Positions 34,995 through 45,116 of a DNA stretch of 64,000 nucleotides are shown piece after piece. The stretch lies in contig JAIUNY010000003.1 in NCBI GenBank assembly GCA_020161505.1, positions 1 through 64,000 of the forward strand. The letters are read 5' to 3'. Under the pieces are notes generated by a model, which ran no database searches, had not been told where the DNA came from, and saw nothing but the letters and a program-made list of their open reading frames with translations. Position 1 is the stretch's first letter. Each line of letters begins with the position of its first letter. Both the position numbers and the translations under genes were made by a program. This DNA is from Armatimonadota bacterium (lineage in GTDB: Bacteria > Armatimonadota > Fimbriimonadia > Fimbriimonadales > Fimbriimonadaceae).

Positions 34995-35000
34995 CGCGCC

Positions 35001-35660
<660 letters not shown>

Positions 35661-35664
35661 ATTT

Positions 35665-36951
35665 ATGAGTGTCTCGATTCTTGATCTGATTGCGGTGCGC
35701 CGGGATGGCGGCGTGCATTCGAGGAGCGAGCTCGACCGCTTAGCTCTTGGGGCCGCGCAGGGGATGGTGCCGGATTACCAGCTGGCGGCCTGGCTGATGG
35801 CGGCCTATTTGAATCCGCTTTCTCCGCAAGAGACGGCTGATTTGACCCTTGCCATGGCGGCAAGCGGCGAACGGCTCGATCTGACCGGTCTGCCGAAGCC
35901 TTGGGTGGACAAGCACTCGACTGGTGGAGTCGGAGACAAAACCACGTTGGTTCTCACTCCTCTGCTCGCAGCGTGCGGACTGACGGTCGTGAAGATGAGC
36001 GGGCGCGGGCTTGGAATCACGGGAGGAACAATCGACAAGCTGGAATCGGTGCCAGGGTTCCGAACCAACCTTTCGGTGGAAGAAATGAAGGATCAGGCAG
36101 GTCGAATCGGCTTGGCCCTCACCGGGCAGACCCCTTCCCTGGCCCCCGCTGATAAAGCCCTCTATGCGCTGCGGGATGTCACCGCGACCGTGCCGAGTTT
36201 GCCGCTCATCGTGAGCTCGATCCTCAGCAAGAAGATCGCGGGAGGGGCCGAGACCGTGGTGCTCGATGTGAAATGTGGGCGAGGGGCGTTCATGGAGACC
36301 TTGCCAGCGGCTGAGGAGCTTGCCGGTGCTCTGCGCTCGGTCGGCGAGCTGGCAGGGCTGACCATCCGAACCGCGATCACCGACATGGATCAACCGCTTG
36401 GTCGAACGGCGGGCAATGCGCTTGAAGTCAAGGAAGCCATCCGGGTGTTGGCAGGCAAAGAGTCAGGACGGTTCGGCGACCTCTGCGTTCATCTCGCAAC
36501 CGTCGTCATGGAAGCAGTCGGTGAGTCTGACCCGCGAGGCAAGGTGAACGCGGCCTTGTCATCAGGCCAGGCTCTGGCTAAGGCCAAAGAGTGGTTCGCG
36601 GCTCAGGGAGGCGATATTCAGGTTTTTGAGAGCGAAAACTGGCAGGTGGCGCCGGTGCAGATCACTCTCGCCGCCGACCATTCAGGATGGATTGAGAGGA
36701 TTGATGCCCGCGCGGTGGGTCAAGCAGTGGTCGATCTCGGTGGCGGAAGGAAAACCAAAGACTCCATACTCAACCATTCGGTGGGCATCGAGACGCAGGT
36801 GGAAGTCGGAAGCCAAGTCGAATCCGGTCAGCCGATTTTCACCATCCATGCCGCGACGGCAGGCGATGCTGATTCTGTTCGTGCCTCACTCCAAACAGGG
36901 GTCAGGATCAGCGCCAGCCCGATCGACAAGCGCCCCGTGATCCTCGCCTGA
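35665..36951 (+). CDS. Pyrimidine-nucleoside / thymidine phosphorylase
   Basis: Cleaves thymidine, uridine or deoxyuridine with phosphate to base and (deoxy)ribose-1-phosphate; 428 residues, cytoplasmic. The family signature is KHSTGGVGDKTTLVLTPLLAACG, followed by KMSGRGLGITGGTIDKLESVPGF. Phosphate and nucleoside contacts lie in ALRDVTATVPSLPLIVSSILSKKIA. The C-terminal all-beta domain ends IFTIHAATAGDADSV. Sequence alone does not separate DeoA from Pdp, so no symbol is given. It is tightly coupled to scoB by a 4-bp gap with no obvious metabolic link. Confidence 0.92.
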   Translation: MSVSILDLIAVRRDGGVHSRSELDRLALGAAQGMVPDYQLAAWLMAAYLNPLSPQETADLTLAMAASGERLDLTGLPKPWVDKHSTGGVGDKTTLVLTPLLAACGLTVVKMSGRGLGITGGTIDKLESVPGFRTNLSVEEMKDQAGRIGLALTGQTPSLAPADKALYALRDVTATVPSLPLIVSSILSKKIAGGAETVVLDVKCGRGAFMETLPAAEELAGALRSVGELAGLTIRTAITDMDQPLGRTAGNALEVKEAIRVLAGKESGRFGDLCVHLATVVMEAVGESDPRGKVNAALSSGQALAKAKEWFAAQGGDIQVFESENWQVAPVQITLAADHSGWIERIDARAVGQAVVDLGGGRKTKDSILNHSVGIETQVEVGSQVESGQPIFTIHAATAGDADSVRASLQTGVRISASPIDKRPVILA

Positions 36952-36961
36952 ATCCGACGGG

Positions 36962-38572
36962 CTACATGCGGAACATGCTGAATCCCGCTTCGGAAACGGG
37001 GGCGTTGCGTGCGGCTTCGATCCCGAGTGCCACGACGCGGCGCGTGTGAACCGGGTCGATGATTCCGTCATCCCAGAGCCGAGCCGAGGCATAGTAAGCG
37101 TTCGATTCCTCGGCATATTTCGCCAGAGTCGGAGCCTTGAACGCCGCTTGCTCCTCCTCGCTCATCGACTTCCCTTCCGCCGCGAATTGGTCTTTTTTAA
37201 CCGTCAGGAGGACATTTGCGGCTTGTTCTCCTCCCATCACGCTGATCCCCGCGTTGGGCCACATCCACATTTGTCGAGGCTGGAATGCTCGTCCGCACAT
37301 CCCATAGTTGCCCGCACCGTACGATCCACCGACGATCACCGTGAACTTCGGCACGTTTGCCGTGCTCACCGCCGTGACCAGCTTGGCTCCGTGCTTAGCG
37401 ATGCCTTCGTTTTCATACTTCCGGCCGACCATGAATCCTGTGATGTTCTGCAGAAACAGAAGCGGAATCTGCCGTTGATTGCACAGCTCGATGAAGTGGG
37501 CTCCTTTTTGCGCGCTCTCGCTGAACAGAATCCCGTCGTTCGCGAGGATCCCGACCGGGTGTCCGTGGATACGGGCAAACCCGCAGATCAGGGTCGTGCC
37601 AAAGCGGGCTTTGAACTCATGCAGCCGTGAACCATCGACGATCCGCGCGATCACTTGGCGCATCGCCATCGGCTTCTTCGTGTCGCTCGGCACCAAGGAA
37701 TAAAGTTCCTCGGCGGGATAGAGCGGTTCCTCGATCGCATCCGGATCAGCCAAAGACGCCGATTTGCGCGGGCCAAGGTTTTCCACGATATTCCGCACGA
37801 TCTGAAGAGCGTGGCCGTCATCGTCCGCCATATGGTCAGCGACTCCGCTGAGCCGGGTGTGGACATCCGCGCCGCCCAAATCTTCGACGCTGACTTCTTC
37901 GCCGGTCGCGGCCTTGACCAGCGGAGGTCCGCCGAGGAAGATCGTGCCTTGGTTTTTCACGATCACCGTCTCATCACTCATGGCAGGAACATAGGCGCCG
38001 CCCGCCGTGCAGCTCCCGAGCACCGCCGCAATCTGGGGAATCTTGCGCGCGCTCATCTGGGCTTGGTTGTAAAAAATCCGTCCGAAATGGTCGCGATCGG
38101 GGAAGACTTCAGCCTGCAAAGGCAAAAACGCCCCGCCCGAATCGACCAAATAGATGCAGGGCAGATGATTTTCCAGAGCGACTTCCTGCGCGCGCAGGTG
38201 CTTCTTTACCGTGAGAGGGAAATACGTGCCGCCCTTCACCGTCGCATCATTGGCGACGATCATGCACTCGCGACCATGAATCCGGCCAATTCCTGTGACC
38301 ACGCCTGCGCAGGGAGCCGCGCCATCGTACATCCCGTATGCCGCGAAGGGAGAGAATTCCAGGAAGGGTGAGCCGTCGTCGAGCAGGGCATCGATCCGAT
38401 CTCGGGCGAGGAGTTTGCCGCGTTCCGTGTGTTTGGCCACCGCTTTTTCGCCGCCGCCCGCCATCATCTGGGCCATACGCTCGCGGTAGGTCGTCATGTG
38501 GACGTCCATCGCGGCGCGGTTCGCGCGGTGCTCTTCGTCGTTGAAGTCAACCTGGGAAAGGATCACATCCAT
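36962..38572 (-). CDS. Acyl-CoA carboxylase, carboxyltransferase (beta) subunit, MccB-like
   Basis: Carboxyltransferase subunit of a biotin-dependent acyl-CoA carboxylase, most like 3-methylcrotonyl-CoA carboxylase of leucine degradation; propionyl-CoA is a possible alternative. It has 536 residues. Visible: [29 protein letters not shown], the [16 protein letters not shown] motif, [19 protein letters not shown], and the C-terminal [27 protein letters not shown], which is typical of the MCC branch. The true start is ATG 38572 ([10 protein letters not shown]); the frame continuing into the next gene is antisense shadow. The biotin carboxylase/carrier subunit is not in the window. It is divergent from the ornithine aminotransferase gene across 114 bp. 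Confidence 0.9.
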   Translation of the reverse strand: MDVILSQVDFNDEEHRANRAAMDVHMTTYRERMAQMMAGGGEKAVAKHTERGKLLARDRIDALLDDGSPFLEFSPFAAYGMYDGAAPCAGVVTGIGRIHGRECMIVANDATVKGGTYFPLTVKKHLRAQEVALENHLPCIYLVDSGGAFLPLQAEVFPDRDHFGRIFYNQAQMSARKIPQIAAVLGSCTAGGAYVPAMSDETVIVKNQGTIFLGGPPLVKAATGEEVSVEDLGGADVHTRLSGVADHMADDDGHALQIVRNIVENLGPRKSASLADPDAIEEPLYPAEELYSLVPSDTKKPMAMRQVIARIVDGSRLHEFKARFGTTLICGFARIHGHPVGILANDGILFSESAQKGAHFIELCNQRQIPLLFLQNITGFMVGRKYENEGIAKHGAKLVTAVSTANVPKFTVIVGGSYGAGNYGMCGRAFQPRQMWMWPNAGISVMGGEQAANVLLTVKKDQFAAEGKSMSEEEQAAFKAPTLAKYAEESNAYYASARLWDDGIIDPVHTRRVVALGIEAARNAPVSEAGFSMFRM

Positions 38573-38686
38573 GCCTCCGCGATGATACCGGTTTCCCTTC
38601 CCCGCCGCTTCCCGGCCGCCGACGATTCCGGGCCATCCTCCCCGTGGGGGTACCGCTGGATGGCCTCTATCCATCAGAATGAATCT

Positions 38687-39967
38687 ATGGCCTGCACACA
38701 AGATAAGGCAATGTGGGAAAAGATCAAGTCCGGTGGACTTCGAAGCATGGTGGATTCGCTCTCCATGCAGGAAGCAACCGACCTGACGTTTACCTACGGC
38801 ACCATGAACTACAAGCCGCTCCCGGTGAACATCATCCGCGGCGAAAACGCTCGTGTGTGGGACGAAACCGGGCGCGAATACATCGACTGCATCGGAGCCT
38901 ATTCTGCGGTGTCCCATGGACACCTCTCCCCGAACGTTGTCAAGATCGCCAAGGAGCAGCTCGACAACATCGCCGTCGTGAGCCGGGCGTTCATCAATGC
39001 GGAAGTCGGACTCTTCCTGCATGGGCTCGCCACCTTCTGCGAACTCGACCGCGTCTGCCCGATGAACACGGGCGCCGAAGCCATCGAGACCTGCATCAAG
39101 CTCGCCCGCAAGTGGGGTTACACCAAGAAGGGTGTTGCTCTCGGCGATGCGGAGATCATTGTTTTTGACAACAACTTCCACGGCCGAACCACGACCATCG
39201 TTGGGTTCAGCACGGAGGGTGACTACAACAAATACTTCGGGCCGTATGGGGCTGGCTTCAAGTCGGTGCCGTTCGGTGACATTGATGCTCTGCGGGCTGC
39301 AATCACGCCGAACACGGTCGCGATTCTTGCCGAACCGATCCAAGCCGAGGGCGGCATCCTCATTCCGCCCGATGGTTGGATGACCCAAGTTCGCGAACTC
39401 GCGGACGAGCACAACGCGCTCGTGATCTGGGATGAAATCCAGGTCGGTTTCTATCGCACGGGCAAGAAGTTTGCCTGGATGCACGAATCGGGTGCGGAAC
39501 CAGATCTGATCGCGGTGGGCAAGCCGCTTGGCGGCGGAATCCTCCCGGTGAGCGCTGCCGTCGGCAAGAACCACGTGATGGAAGTCTTCCAGCCGGGCGA
39601 CCACGGCAGCACCTTCGGCGGCAATCCGCTCGGATCGGCAGTGGCCCTTGCCGCGCTCGCCGAGTTCGAGACCAGCGATATTCCGACTCGCGTTGCGGAA
39701 CTCGGCGGGAAGGCGATGGACTTCCTGAACAACATGAACCTGCCTCACGTGCAGGAAGTGCGCGGACGCGGACTCCTGCTCGGCATCGAGGTGAAGGAAG
39801 GCGTGGACACCAAGGCTCTGAGCCAAGAACTCATGGCCCAAGGCGTTCTCACCAAGGAAACCCGCAAGCGAACCTTCCGTCTCACCCCGCCACTCACCAT
39901 CGAAGAAGACACCCTGATGGATGCTCTCCAACGCGTTGAGAAAGCGATGAGCGCGGTGCCCGTCTAA
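38687..39967 (+). CDS. rocD: Ornithine aminotransferase (class III)
   Basis: PLP enzyme that transfers the delta-amino group of ornithine to 2-oxoglutarate, giving glutamate semialdehyde; 426 residues. Family landmarks: [37 protein letters not shown], the [20 protein letters not shown] stretch characteristic of ornithine aminotransferase, [15 protein letters not shown] (Asp contacting PLP), [13 protein letters not shown] with the Schiff-base Lys, and [10 protein letters not shown]. Two candidate starts exist, ATG 38660 and ATG 38687; the second matches family alignment better and has CAGAAT 6 nt upstream. pheS begins 12 bp after its stop. Confidence 0.88.
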   Translation: MACTQDKAMWEKIKSGGLRSMVDSLSMQEATDLTFTYGTMNYKPLPVNIIRGENARVWDETGREYIDCIGAYSAVSHGHLSPNVVKIAKEQLDNIAVVSRAFINAEVGLFLHGLATFCELDRVCPMNTGAEAIETCIKLARKWGYTKKGVALGDAEIIVFDNNFHGRTTTIVGFSTEGDYNKYFGPYGAGFKSVPFGDIDALRAAITPNTVAILAEPIQAEGGILIPPDGWMTQVRELADEHNALVIWDEIQVGFYRTGKKFAWMHESGAEPDLIAVGKPLGGGILPVSAAVGKNHVMEVFQPGDHGSTFGGNPLGSAVALAALAEFETSDIPTRVAELGGKAMDFLNNMNLPHVQEVRGRGLLLGIEVKEGVDTKALSQELMAQGVLTKETRKRTFRLTPPLTIEEDTLMDALQRVEKAMSAVPV

Positions 39968-39978
39968 GCGAGAAGCCG

Positions 39979-40974
39979 ATGGAGCAGATTTCCACTCTCG
40001 AAGCCGAAGCCCTCGCCGCGATCCGATCCGCCAAGAACACGGCGGATTTACGCGAAGTTGAGCTGAAGTATCTCGGCAAAAATGGCCTGATCAGCGGCTT
40101 GATGCGCGGGATCGGCGCGCTTCCGAACGAGGAGAAGCCCATCTTTGGCGCGAAGGTCAACGAGTGCCGGGCTCGTGTCGAAGGCGAGCTCGGGGCTCGC
40201 AACCACGAACTGCGCCAGGCCGAGTTGCTGCGTCAGTTCGAGGCCGAGAGGATCGACATCACGCTTCCTTCTCGATCGGCTCGCGTCGGCAAGGAGCACA
40301 TCCTCCAGCAGACGACGAACAAGATCAAGCGGGTGCTTGGCTCGATGGGATTCGTCTACATGGAGTCGCCGGAGCTTGAGGACTTCAAGTACAACTTCGA
40401 CGCCCTGAACTATCCGCCCGACCACCCGGCGATGGATGAACAGGACACGTTTTACGTCGAGGATCGCAAGGTTCTGCGGACTCAGTGCACCGCTCTGCAA
40501 GGCCGTGTTTTTGAATCGACGAAGCCGCCCCTGCGTGTCTTCACCGTCGGACGAACCTTCCGGAATGAGGCGGTTGACCGCACCCACAGCCACACCTTCC
40601 ATCAAGTCGACTGCTTCATGATCGACCGTGGGATCAACATGGCCCACCTGAAGGGGACGCTCGGCGTTTTTGCCCGAGAAATGTTCGGCCCCGAAGTCAC
40701 GGTGCGATTCCGCCCCGACTTCTTCCCCTTTGTCGAACCCGGCGTGGACTACGCGATCTCCACGCCCAAGCTGTTTGGCGGGAAATGGGTGGAACTCGGG
40801 GGAGCTGGCCTGATCCATCCCAACATCCTGGAGAGCTACGGAATCGACCCCGAAGAGTTCAGCGGATTCGCCTTTGGCCTCGGGGTCGAGCGCATTCCGA
40901 TGATGGCCTACGGCGTCGATGACCTCCGGCTTTTCCTCGAAAACGACCTCCGATTCCTCTCGCAGTTCGCCTGA
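39979..40974 (+). CDS. pheS: Phenylalanine-tRNA ligase alpha subunit
   Basis: Catalytic class II subunit that charges tRNA-Phe; 331 residues, normal for bacteria. The N-terminal coiled coil (~1-85) contacts tRNA. Motif 2 is [28 protein letters not shown], and motif 3 is [29 protein letters not shown]. The phenylalanine pocket ([12 protein letters not shown]) is conserved. It forms an operon with pheT 22 bp downstream and perhaps with the aminotransferase upstream. Confidence 0.97.
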   Translation: MEQISTLEAEALAAIRSAKNTADLREVELKYLGKNGLISGLMRGIGALPNEEKPIFGAKVNECRARVEGELGARNHELRQAELLRQFEAERIDITLPSRSARVGKEHILQQTTNKIKRVLGSMGFVYMESPELEDFKYNFDALNYPPDHPAMDEQDTFYVEDRKVLRTQCTALQGRVFESTKPPLRVFTVGRTFRNEAVDRTHSHTFHQVDCFMIDRGINMAHLKGTLGVFAREMFGPEVTVRFRPDFFPFVEPGVDYAISTPKLFGGKWVELGGAGLIHPNILESYGIDPEEFSGFAFGLGVERIPMMAYGVDDLRLFLENDLRFLSQFA

Positions 40975-40996
40975 TTTTCCCTTCCCTCTCGAAACC

Positions 40997-43030
40997 ATGA
41001 AGTTCACCGAATCCATGCTCCGCGACTACGTCCAGTCGTCGCTCTCTGCCGAAGCCATTGCCGATCTTCTCACAATGACCGGGTTTGAGCTGGAGGAGAT
41101 CACGGAAGTCGAGGGCGAGAAGGTGCTCGACATCAACATCATGGCGAACCGAGGCGACGGAGCGAGCGTGCTCGGCATGGCTCGCGAGGTTCTGGCGAAG
41201 GATTCCAACGCCAAGCCGACTGATCTTTATCTGCGCGCCACCGAGAGATTCCCGGCTTCGGATGCAGGGAATCGGGATATATGGGCCAAAACGAGCGTCG
41301 CGGTAGAAACGCCGAACTGCACCCGATACGCCTGCCGAGTCTTTGAAGGCTTGAGCAATGGCGATGCCCCCGGATGGATCCAAGAACGACTCCGAAAGGT
41401 TGGCCAGCGCCCGATCTCTCTTCTCGTGGACTTGACCAACTATGTGATGTTGGAAACCGGCCAGCCGCTCCACGCTTTTGATCTCGATAAGCTCGCGGGC
41501 GAGCGGATCGTGGTTCGGCAGGCGGAAAAAGGCGAAAAGCTGACCACGCTCGACGGCACGGAGCACGAGCTTCAGCCGAGCCAAATGATGATCTGCGATG
41601 CGTCACGACCGGTGGCGGTCGCGGGCGTCATGGGCGGAGAGGACACCGAAGTCGGCGCAACGACCACTCGGTGCCTGCTCGAGTCGGCGCACTTCGTCAA
41701 CACCTCGGTGCGGGCCACCCGGAAAGCACTGGGACTCTTCACCGAAGCCAGCTACCGGTTCGAGCGACACGTTGATCCGGAAGGGGTGGTGGCCGCGCTC
41801 AACCGATTCGCCGAACTCCTCTACGAAGCCACGGGGAATCGCCCGATTGGCGGCGTGCTCGATGTCTATCCGATCAAGCCTGAATTGAGCACCCTCAAGG
41901 TGCGGGTGAGCAAGGCGTCGGCTCTGCTTGGGATGCCGGTGAGTTTCGATGAAGCCCGCGAGGCTCTGAAGCGACTCGGCTACGTGATTTCCGGGCAAGA
42001 CGGCGAGACCCTGACGATTGTCCCCCCCACCTGGCGGATCGATATCCAACGTGAAGAAGATCTGGTCGAAGAGATTGGGCGCGTTGTCGGATACGAAAAG
42101 ATCCCAGAAGCCTTACCGATTGGTTCGACGCCACTTGGCGGAGCGCATGGATTCGAGCTTCTTGTGGACACAGTGCGCGAGCAACTTCTGCGCTCTGGGC
42201 TCGATCAAACGATCAGCCACAGTCTGCGCGACGTCCACCCGCTCGATGCTCCCACCGAGCGAGTGATGGTACGCAACCCCCATGCTCCGGAAATGGCGTA
42301 CCTTCGCAACTCGATGCTCCCGAGTCTTTGCGATGCCGCAATACGTAATGGCGGAAACAACCTCCACCTGTTTGAGATTGGGCGCGCCCACGCCGCAGGC
42401 TCCGAGGAAACTCTGCTCGGCATTTTGAGCGTGGGTGCCTTTGAAGGACCGAGTTGGTCGCCCCGGGATACCACCCAAGCCGACTTCTTCAGCCTCAAGG
42501 GGATCGTCGAAGCGGTTGCTCGTGCGCTGCGCATCTGTTTGGAACTCAAGCGGGGCACGATGGATCCACGGTTCCATCCCACCCGACAAGCCCGCGTTTT
42601 CCTCGGCGGAGTGGAAGTGGGGGTATTCGGGCAGATTCATCCGGAACGGGCCGATGAAACCGATCTTCCCGCCAGCGCAGTGCTCGGCGAGATCAATCTG
42701 AGCCAGGTGCCGCTAAAGCAAGACGCGCAGATCAACCTACGTTCGGTCAGCCGAAACCCAGCGGCCCGACGCGACATCGCGATCTTGATCGACAAGAAAG
42801 TTCCCTACTCCGAACTCGAGGCAGCGATCGTCTCGGCGGGCGGATCGGAGCTCGAAAAGCATTGGCTGTTCGACATCTACGACGGTCAGGGCGTTCCCGA
42901 TGGGCAACACTCTCTAGCCATCGCTCTTCAATTCCGCAAGGTGGGCTCCAACTTCACCGACGAAGAAGCCAATGCCCTTCGCGATCAGATTATTGGTGCC
43001 CTCACCGCCCTCGGAGGAAAGCTCCGATAA
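40997..43030 (+). CDS. pheT: Phenylalanine-tRNA ligase beta subunit, lacking the N-terminal tRNA-binding (EMAP/OB) domain
   Basis: Partner of PheS with editing and tRNA-anticodon contacts. It is only 677 residues, about 110-120 shorter than the usual ~790-800. The start is conserved (MKFTESMLRDYVQSSLSAEAIADLLTMTGFELEEI), but the text then jumps straight to VLDINIMANRGDGASVLGMAREV. In typical PheT, a ~115-residue OB-fold tRNA-binding domain sits between these two blocks. The rest is complete: B3/B4 editing region (RPISLLVDLTNYVML, MMICDASRPVAVAGVMGG), B5, catalytic-like core, and the C-terminal ferredoxin-fold anticodon-binding domain (NPAARRDIAILIDKKVPYSEL…). The frame is uninterrupted, so this looks like a natural compact form, not a break. 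Confidence 0.94.
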   Translation: MKFTESMLRDYVQSSLSAEAIADLLTMTGFELEEITEVEGEKVLDINIMANRGDGASVLGMAREVLAKDSNAKPTDLYLRATERFPASDAGNRDIWAKTSVAVETPNCTRYACRVFEGLSNGDAPGWIQERLRKVGQRPISLLVDLTNYVMLETGQPLHAFDLDKLAGERIVVRQAEKGEKLTTLDGTEHELQPSQMMICDASRPVAVAGVMGGEDTEVGATTTRCLLESAHFVNTSVRATRKALGLFTEASYRFERHVDPEGVVAALNRFAELLYEATGNRPIGGVLDVYPIKPELSTLKVRVSKASALLGMPVSFDEAREALKRLGYVISGQDGETLTIVPPTWRIDIQREEDLVEEIGRVVGYEKIPEALPIGSTPLGGAHGFELLVDTVREQLLRSGLDQTISHSLRDVHPLDAPTERVMVRNPHAPEMAYLRNSMLPSLCDAAIRNGGNNLHLFEIGRAHAAGSEETLLGILSVGAFEGPSWSPRDTTQADFFSLKGIVEAVARALRICLELKRGTMDPRFHPTRQARVFLGGVEVGVFGQIHPERADETDLPASAVLGEINLSQVPLKQDAQINLRSVSRNPAARRDIAILIDKKVPYSELEAAIVSAGGSELEKHWLFDIYDGQGVPDGQHSLAIALQFRKVGSNFTDEEANALRDQIIGALTALGGKLR

Positions 43031-43041
43031 ATCCGCTCGGG

Positions 43042-43093
43042 ACTGTGTGAAATCTGCGGGGGAACGTGGAACAACCCCCGTAGGGTTCACAGT
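43042..43093 (+). promoter_or_regulatory. Hairpin overlapping the leaderless-type promoter of fliL
   Basis: ACTGTG(t)GAA (from 43042) can pair with TTCACAGT (ending 43093). Inside it CTGCGGGGG faces CCCCCGTAG, giving one long imperfect stem-loop between pheT and the next ATG. TAGGGT (43081-43086), 7 nt before that ATG, is a candidate -10 box. The structure may end the phe operon (no T-run) or extrude around the promoter. Confidence 0.4.
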
Positions 43094-43705
43094 ATGGCGG
43101 ACAAGAAAGAAGGCAAAAAGAAGGGCGGCAAGCTGCCCATCATCCTCGTGGCGGTGCTCGTGGTTGCGGGCGGCGGCTTCTTTGCGATGAATGGGAGCAA
43201 GAAATCCGAGGAGCCGGAAGAAGAGCCGGAAGTGAAACTCGGAGCCGTTGTGAAACTCGGCGACGAGATCATTGTCAACCTTAAGGACGGCAAAACCTTC
43301 CTCGTCACCCAGATCAGCGTGCAAACCGAAGAAGGCGCGCACGTCACCGATCCGGCAGGCGGAGACGGGAAAGAAGGCGATCACGGCGGCGGCGACAAGG
43401 GCGGAAGCTACTCCGTGGCTCGCGATGCGATCAACCAAGTTCTCTCCCACAAGTCCATCGAGGACATCACCAAACCTGGCGCGATGAAGTATCTCAAGCG
43501 GGAGCTCGCGGCGGCAATGAACCACAACCTCCACGCCTCGCATCCTCCCGAGAAGGGCGACAAAAAGAAGAAGAAAAAGAAGAAGGAAGACGAGGAGCAC
43601 GGCCACGCTGAGATCGACCACGAATGGCTGGACGAGATCGGGATGGATGCTGAAGAAGGCCCGATCCTCAAAGTGTTCTTCGATAAGTTCATGTTCACAA
43701 AGTAA
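43094..43705 (+). CDS. FliL-like flagellar basal-body-associated protein
   Basis: A 203-residue single-pass membrane protein: Lys-rich cytoplasmic start, TM helix (LPIILVAVLVVAGGGFFAM), and an extracytoplasmic domain with the FliL pattern KLGDEIIVNLKDGKTFLVTQISVQTE, ARDAINQVLSHKSIEDITKPGAMKYLKREL, and the end ILKVFFDKFMFTK. FliL supports stator function in the flagellar motor. Two low-complexity inserts (Gly/Asp/His-rich ~95-112 and a run of Lys ~155-163) are unusual. No other flagellar gene is in the window, although a chemoreceptor lies 9 kb upstream. Confidence 0.75.
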   Translation: MADKKEGKKKGGKLPIILVAVLVVAGGGFFAMNGSKKSEEPEEEPEVKLGAVVKLGDEIIVNLKDGKTFLVTQISVQTEEGAHVTDPAGGDGKEGDHGGGDKGGSYSVARDAINQVLSHKSIEDITKPGAMKYLKRELAAAMNHNLHASHPPEKGDKKKKKKKKEDEEHGHAEIDHEWLDEIGMDAEEGPILKVFFDKFMFTK

Positions 43706-43714
43706 GCCCCGCGC

Positions 43715-45058
43715 CTACTCAGTGACATCCCATGGATCGGGAAGCGGTTGCTTCCCGATCCATTCTTGTAAGCTCGCCACGAACCCTCCGATCAGCATGA
43801 CCTGGAACGGAATCGTGACAAATCCGAATCTGCCGTTCCCGAAAAAGACACTCGTAACGAGAGCCACCCAAGCGATTTGAACCGCACAAATCCACGCCAT
43901 TCTCCTGCCACGGTCTCCGCCTAAGCTGAGAACGAAGGCGACCCCCGCCGTGAGGAGCAAACCAATCGTGACCCCGATATTGATCTGCTTGAAGGCGAGG
44001 AACAGCTCACGGCGGGTGTCCATCCCAGGCGTTTCCAGCTTGTCGTAGGTGAACTGGAACGCCCAATAGGGAGCGTCGGTGCCGCTGAGAAACGTGGCTT
44101 GGAGCTTGGTGGGAATCAGCGCGAGAGACCGGCTCGGGTCAGCCTGAATGGCGGTCATCGCCTCCGACTTTGTCCGCTTGTCGTTCGCCAGTTCATTCAT
44201 CGGCGTATCGGGCTTGCCCGGAGGAGTTCGGTACCGACCATCCGCACCTTCGGTGTGACCAATCCAAAGATTGTCGCCCCCGTTGGTGCTCACCAGGAGG
44301 AACTCGCCGAAGAGGTTCTTGTTGCGCATGGTGATCGGAGCGAGAGCGAGTGTGAGGCCAATCAGGGAACCGATGAGAAACACCCAAGGCTTGGGCTTGT
44401 TTCGACTGGAGTTCGGCGCGACAGGCCAGAGTCCGACTAAGCTGAGCAATGGCTGGAGAACCGCCTGAGGTCGCACCATGGTCCCAAGACCAGCCATGAG
44501 CCCGCTGGCGAACCACGCGAATCGGCTCCGGGTCGCCCGAACGATCATCCAGATGCTGAGGAGCGTGGCGACGGCGAAGAGGGGCTCGCTCGCGAGGATG
44601 CCGCTGTAGGCGAGCATCGTGGGGTGAAGGGCAAGTGCCACACCCACCACAGCGGCCCCCATTTTCGAGCCTGTGATACGGAAGGTCAGGCTGCAAGCGA
44701 TGAGCGCGATCAGGGTCGTGAGAATCGCATTGAAGTTCCGCGCGACCTCGACCGTTGCGCCGAAAGCGGTCAGCACGAGCGAGAGGACATAAGGGTATCC
44801 AGCAGGCCAGTAGGCGGTGGCGACGCCATTGACCGCATAGCCTTCGCCCTGGGAAAGTCCAATGGCACGCTCAAAATACCAGGCGAAGTCGGTGGTTGGT
44901 TGGGTGGGGACGGCGTTCAGCCAGGCGATCCGCGCTCCCGCCGCGAGGATCACCACCATCAGGGGAATCCACGCGGGCAGGCGCGTCTCGTCGCGATCGC
45001 TCACAGGGCTATTGTGGCGGGAGTCGGCTTTGGGTTGCTTGATTTGTCGAATCAGCAA
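43715..45058 (-). CDS. GT39-like (PMT/ArnT-type) membrane glycosyltransferase
   Basis: A polytopic membrane protein of 447 residues with about ten hydrophobic segments. The N-terminal loop after TM1 (NAVPTQPTTDFAWYFERAIGLSQGEGYAVNGVATAYWPAGYPY) carries the acidic Asp/Glu and the WPxGYP pattern typical of dolichyl- or undecaprenyl-phosphate sugar transferases. LAPITMRNKNLFGEFLLVSTNGGDNLWIGHTEGADG is the second characteristic loop. The likely role is transfer of a lipid-linked sugar to a protein or glycan outside the membrane; donor and acceptor are unknown. A single REP-like palindrome lies just upstream, between it and the fucosidase. Confidence 0.8.
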   Translation of the reverse strand: MLIRQIKQPKADSRHNSPVSDRDETRLPAWIPLMVVILAAGARIAWLNAVPTQPTTDFAWYFERAIGLSQGEGYAVNGVATAYWPAGYPYVLSLVLTAFGATVEVARNFNAILTTLIALIACSLTFRITGSKMGAAVVGVALALHPTMLAYSGILASEPLFAVATLLSIWMIVRATRSRFAWFASGLMAGLGTMVRPQAVLQPLLSLVGLWPVAPNSSRNKPKPWVFLIGSLIGLTLALAPITMRNKNLFGEFLLVSTNGGDNLWIGHTEGADGRYRTPPGKPDTPMNELANDKRTKSEAMTAIQADPSRSLALIPTKLQATFLSGTDAPYWAFQFTYDKLETPGMDTRRELFLAFKQINIGVTIGLLLTAGVAFVLSLGGDRGRRMAWICAVQIAWVALVTSVFFGNGRFGFVTIPFQVMLIGGFVASLQEWIGKQPLPDPWDVTE

Positions 45059-45090
45059 CCAAGATTCCGGGAGATGAGGTCACGTATTCT

Positions 45091-45112
45091 CGACCCTGAA
45101 GGGTCGGGGCAC
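45091..45112. repeat. Solo REP-like palindrome
   Basis: CGACCC-tgaa-GGGTCG followed by GGGCAC, the same unit as the right-hand ends of the elements at 12675-12809 and 28269-28348. Here it is single, 5 bp from the stop of the fucosidase gene. Confidence 0.65.
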
Positions 45113-45116
45113 CGGG

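Noticed and set aside
36962-39931. 989-residue continuous minus-strand frame
   Set aside because: The part beyond 38572 is antisense to the ornithine aminotransferase gene. Only the MccB-like C-terminal part is real.
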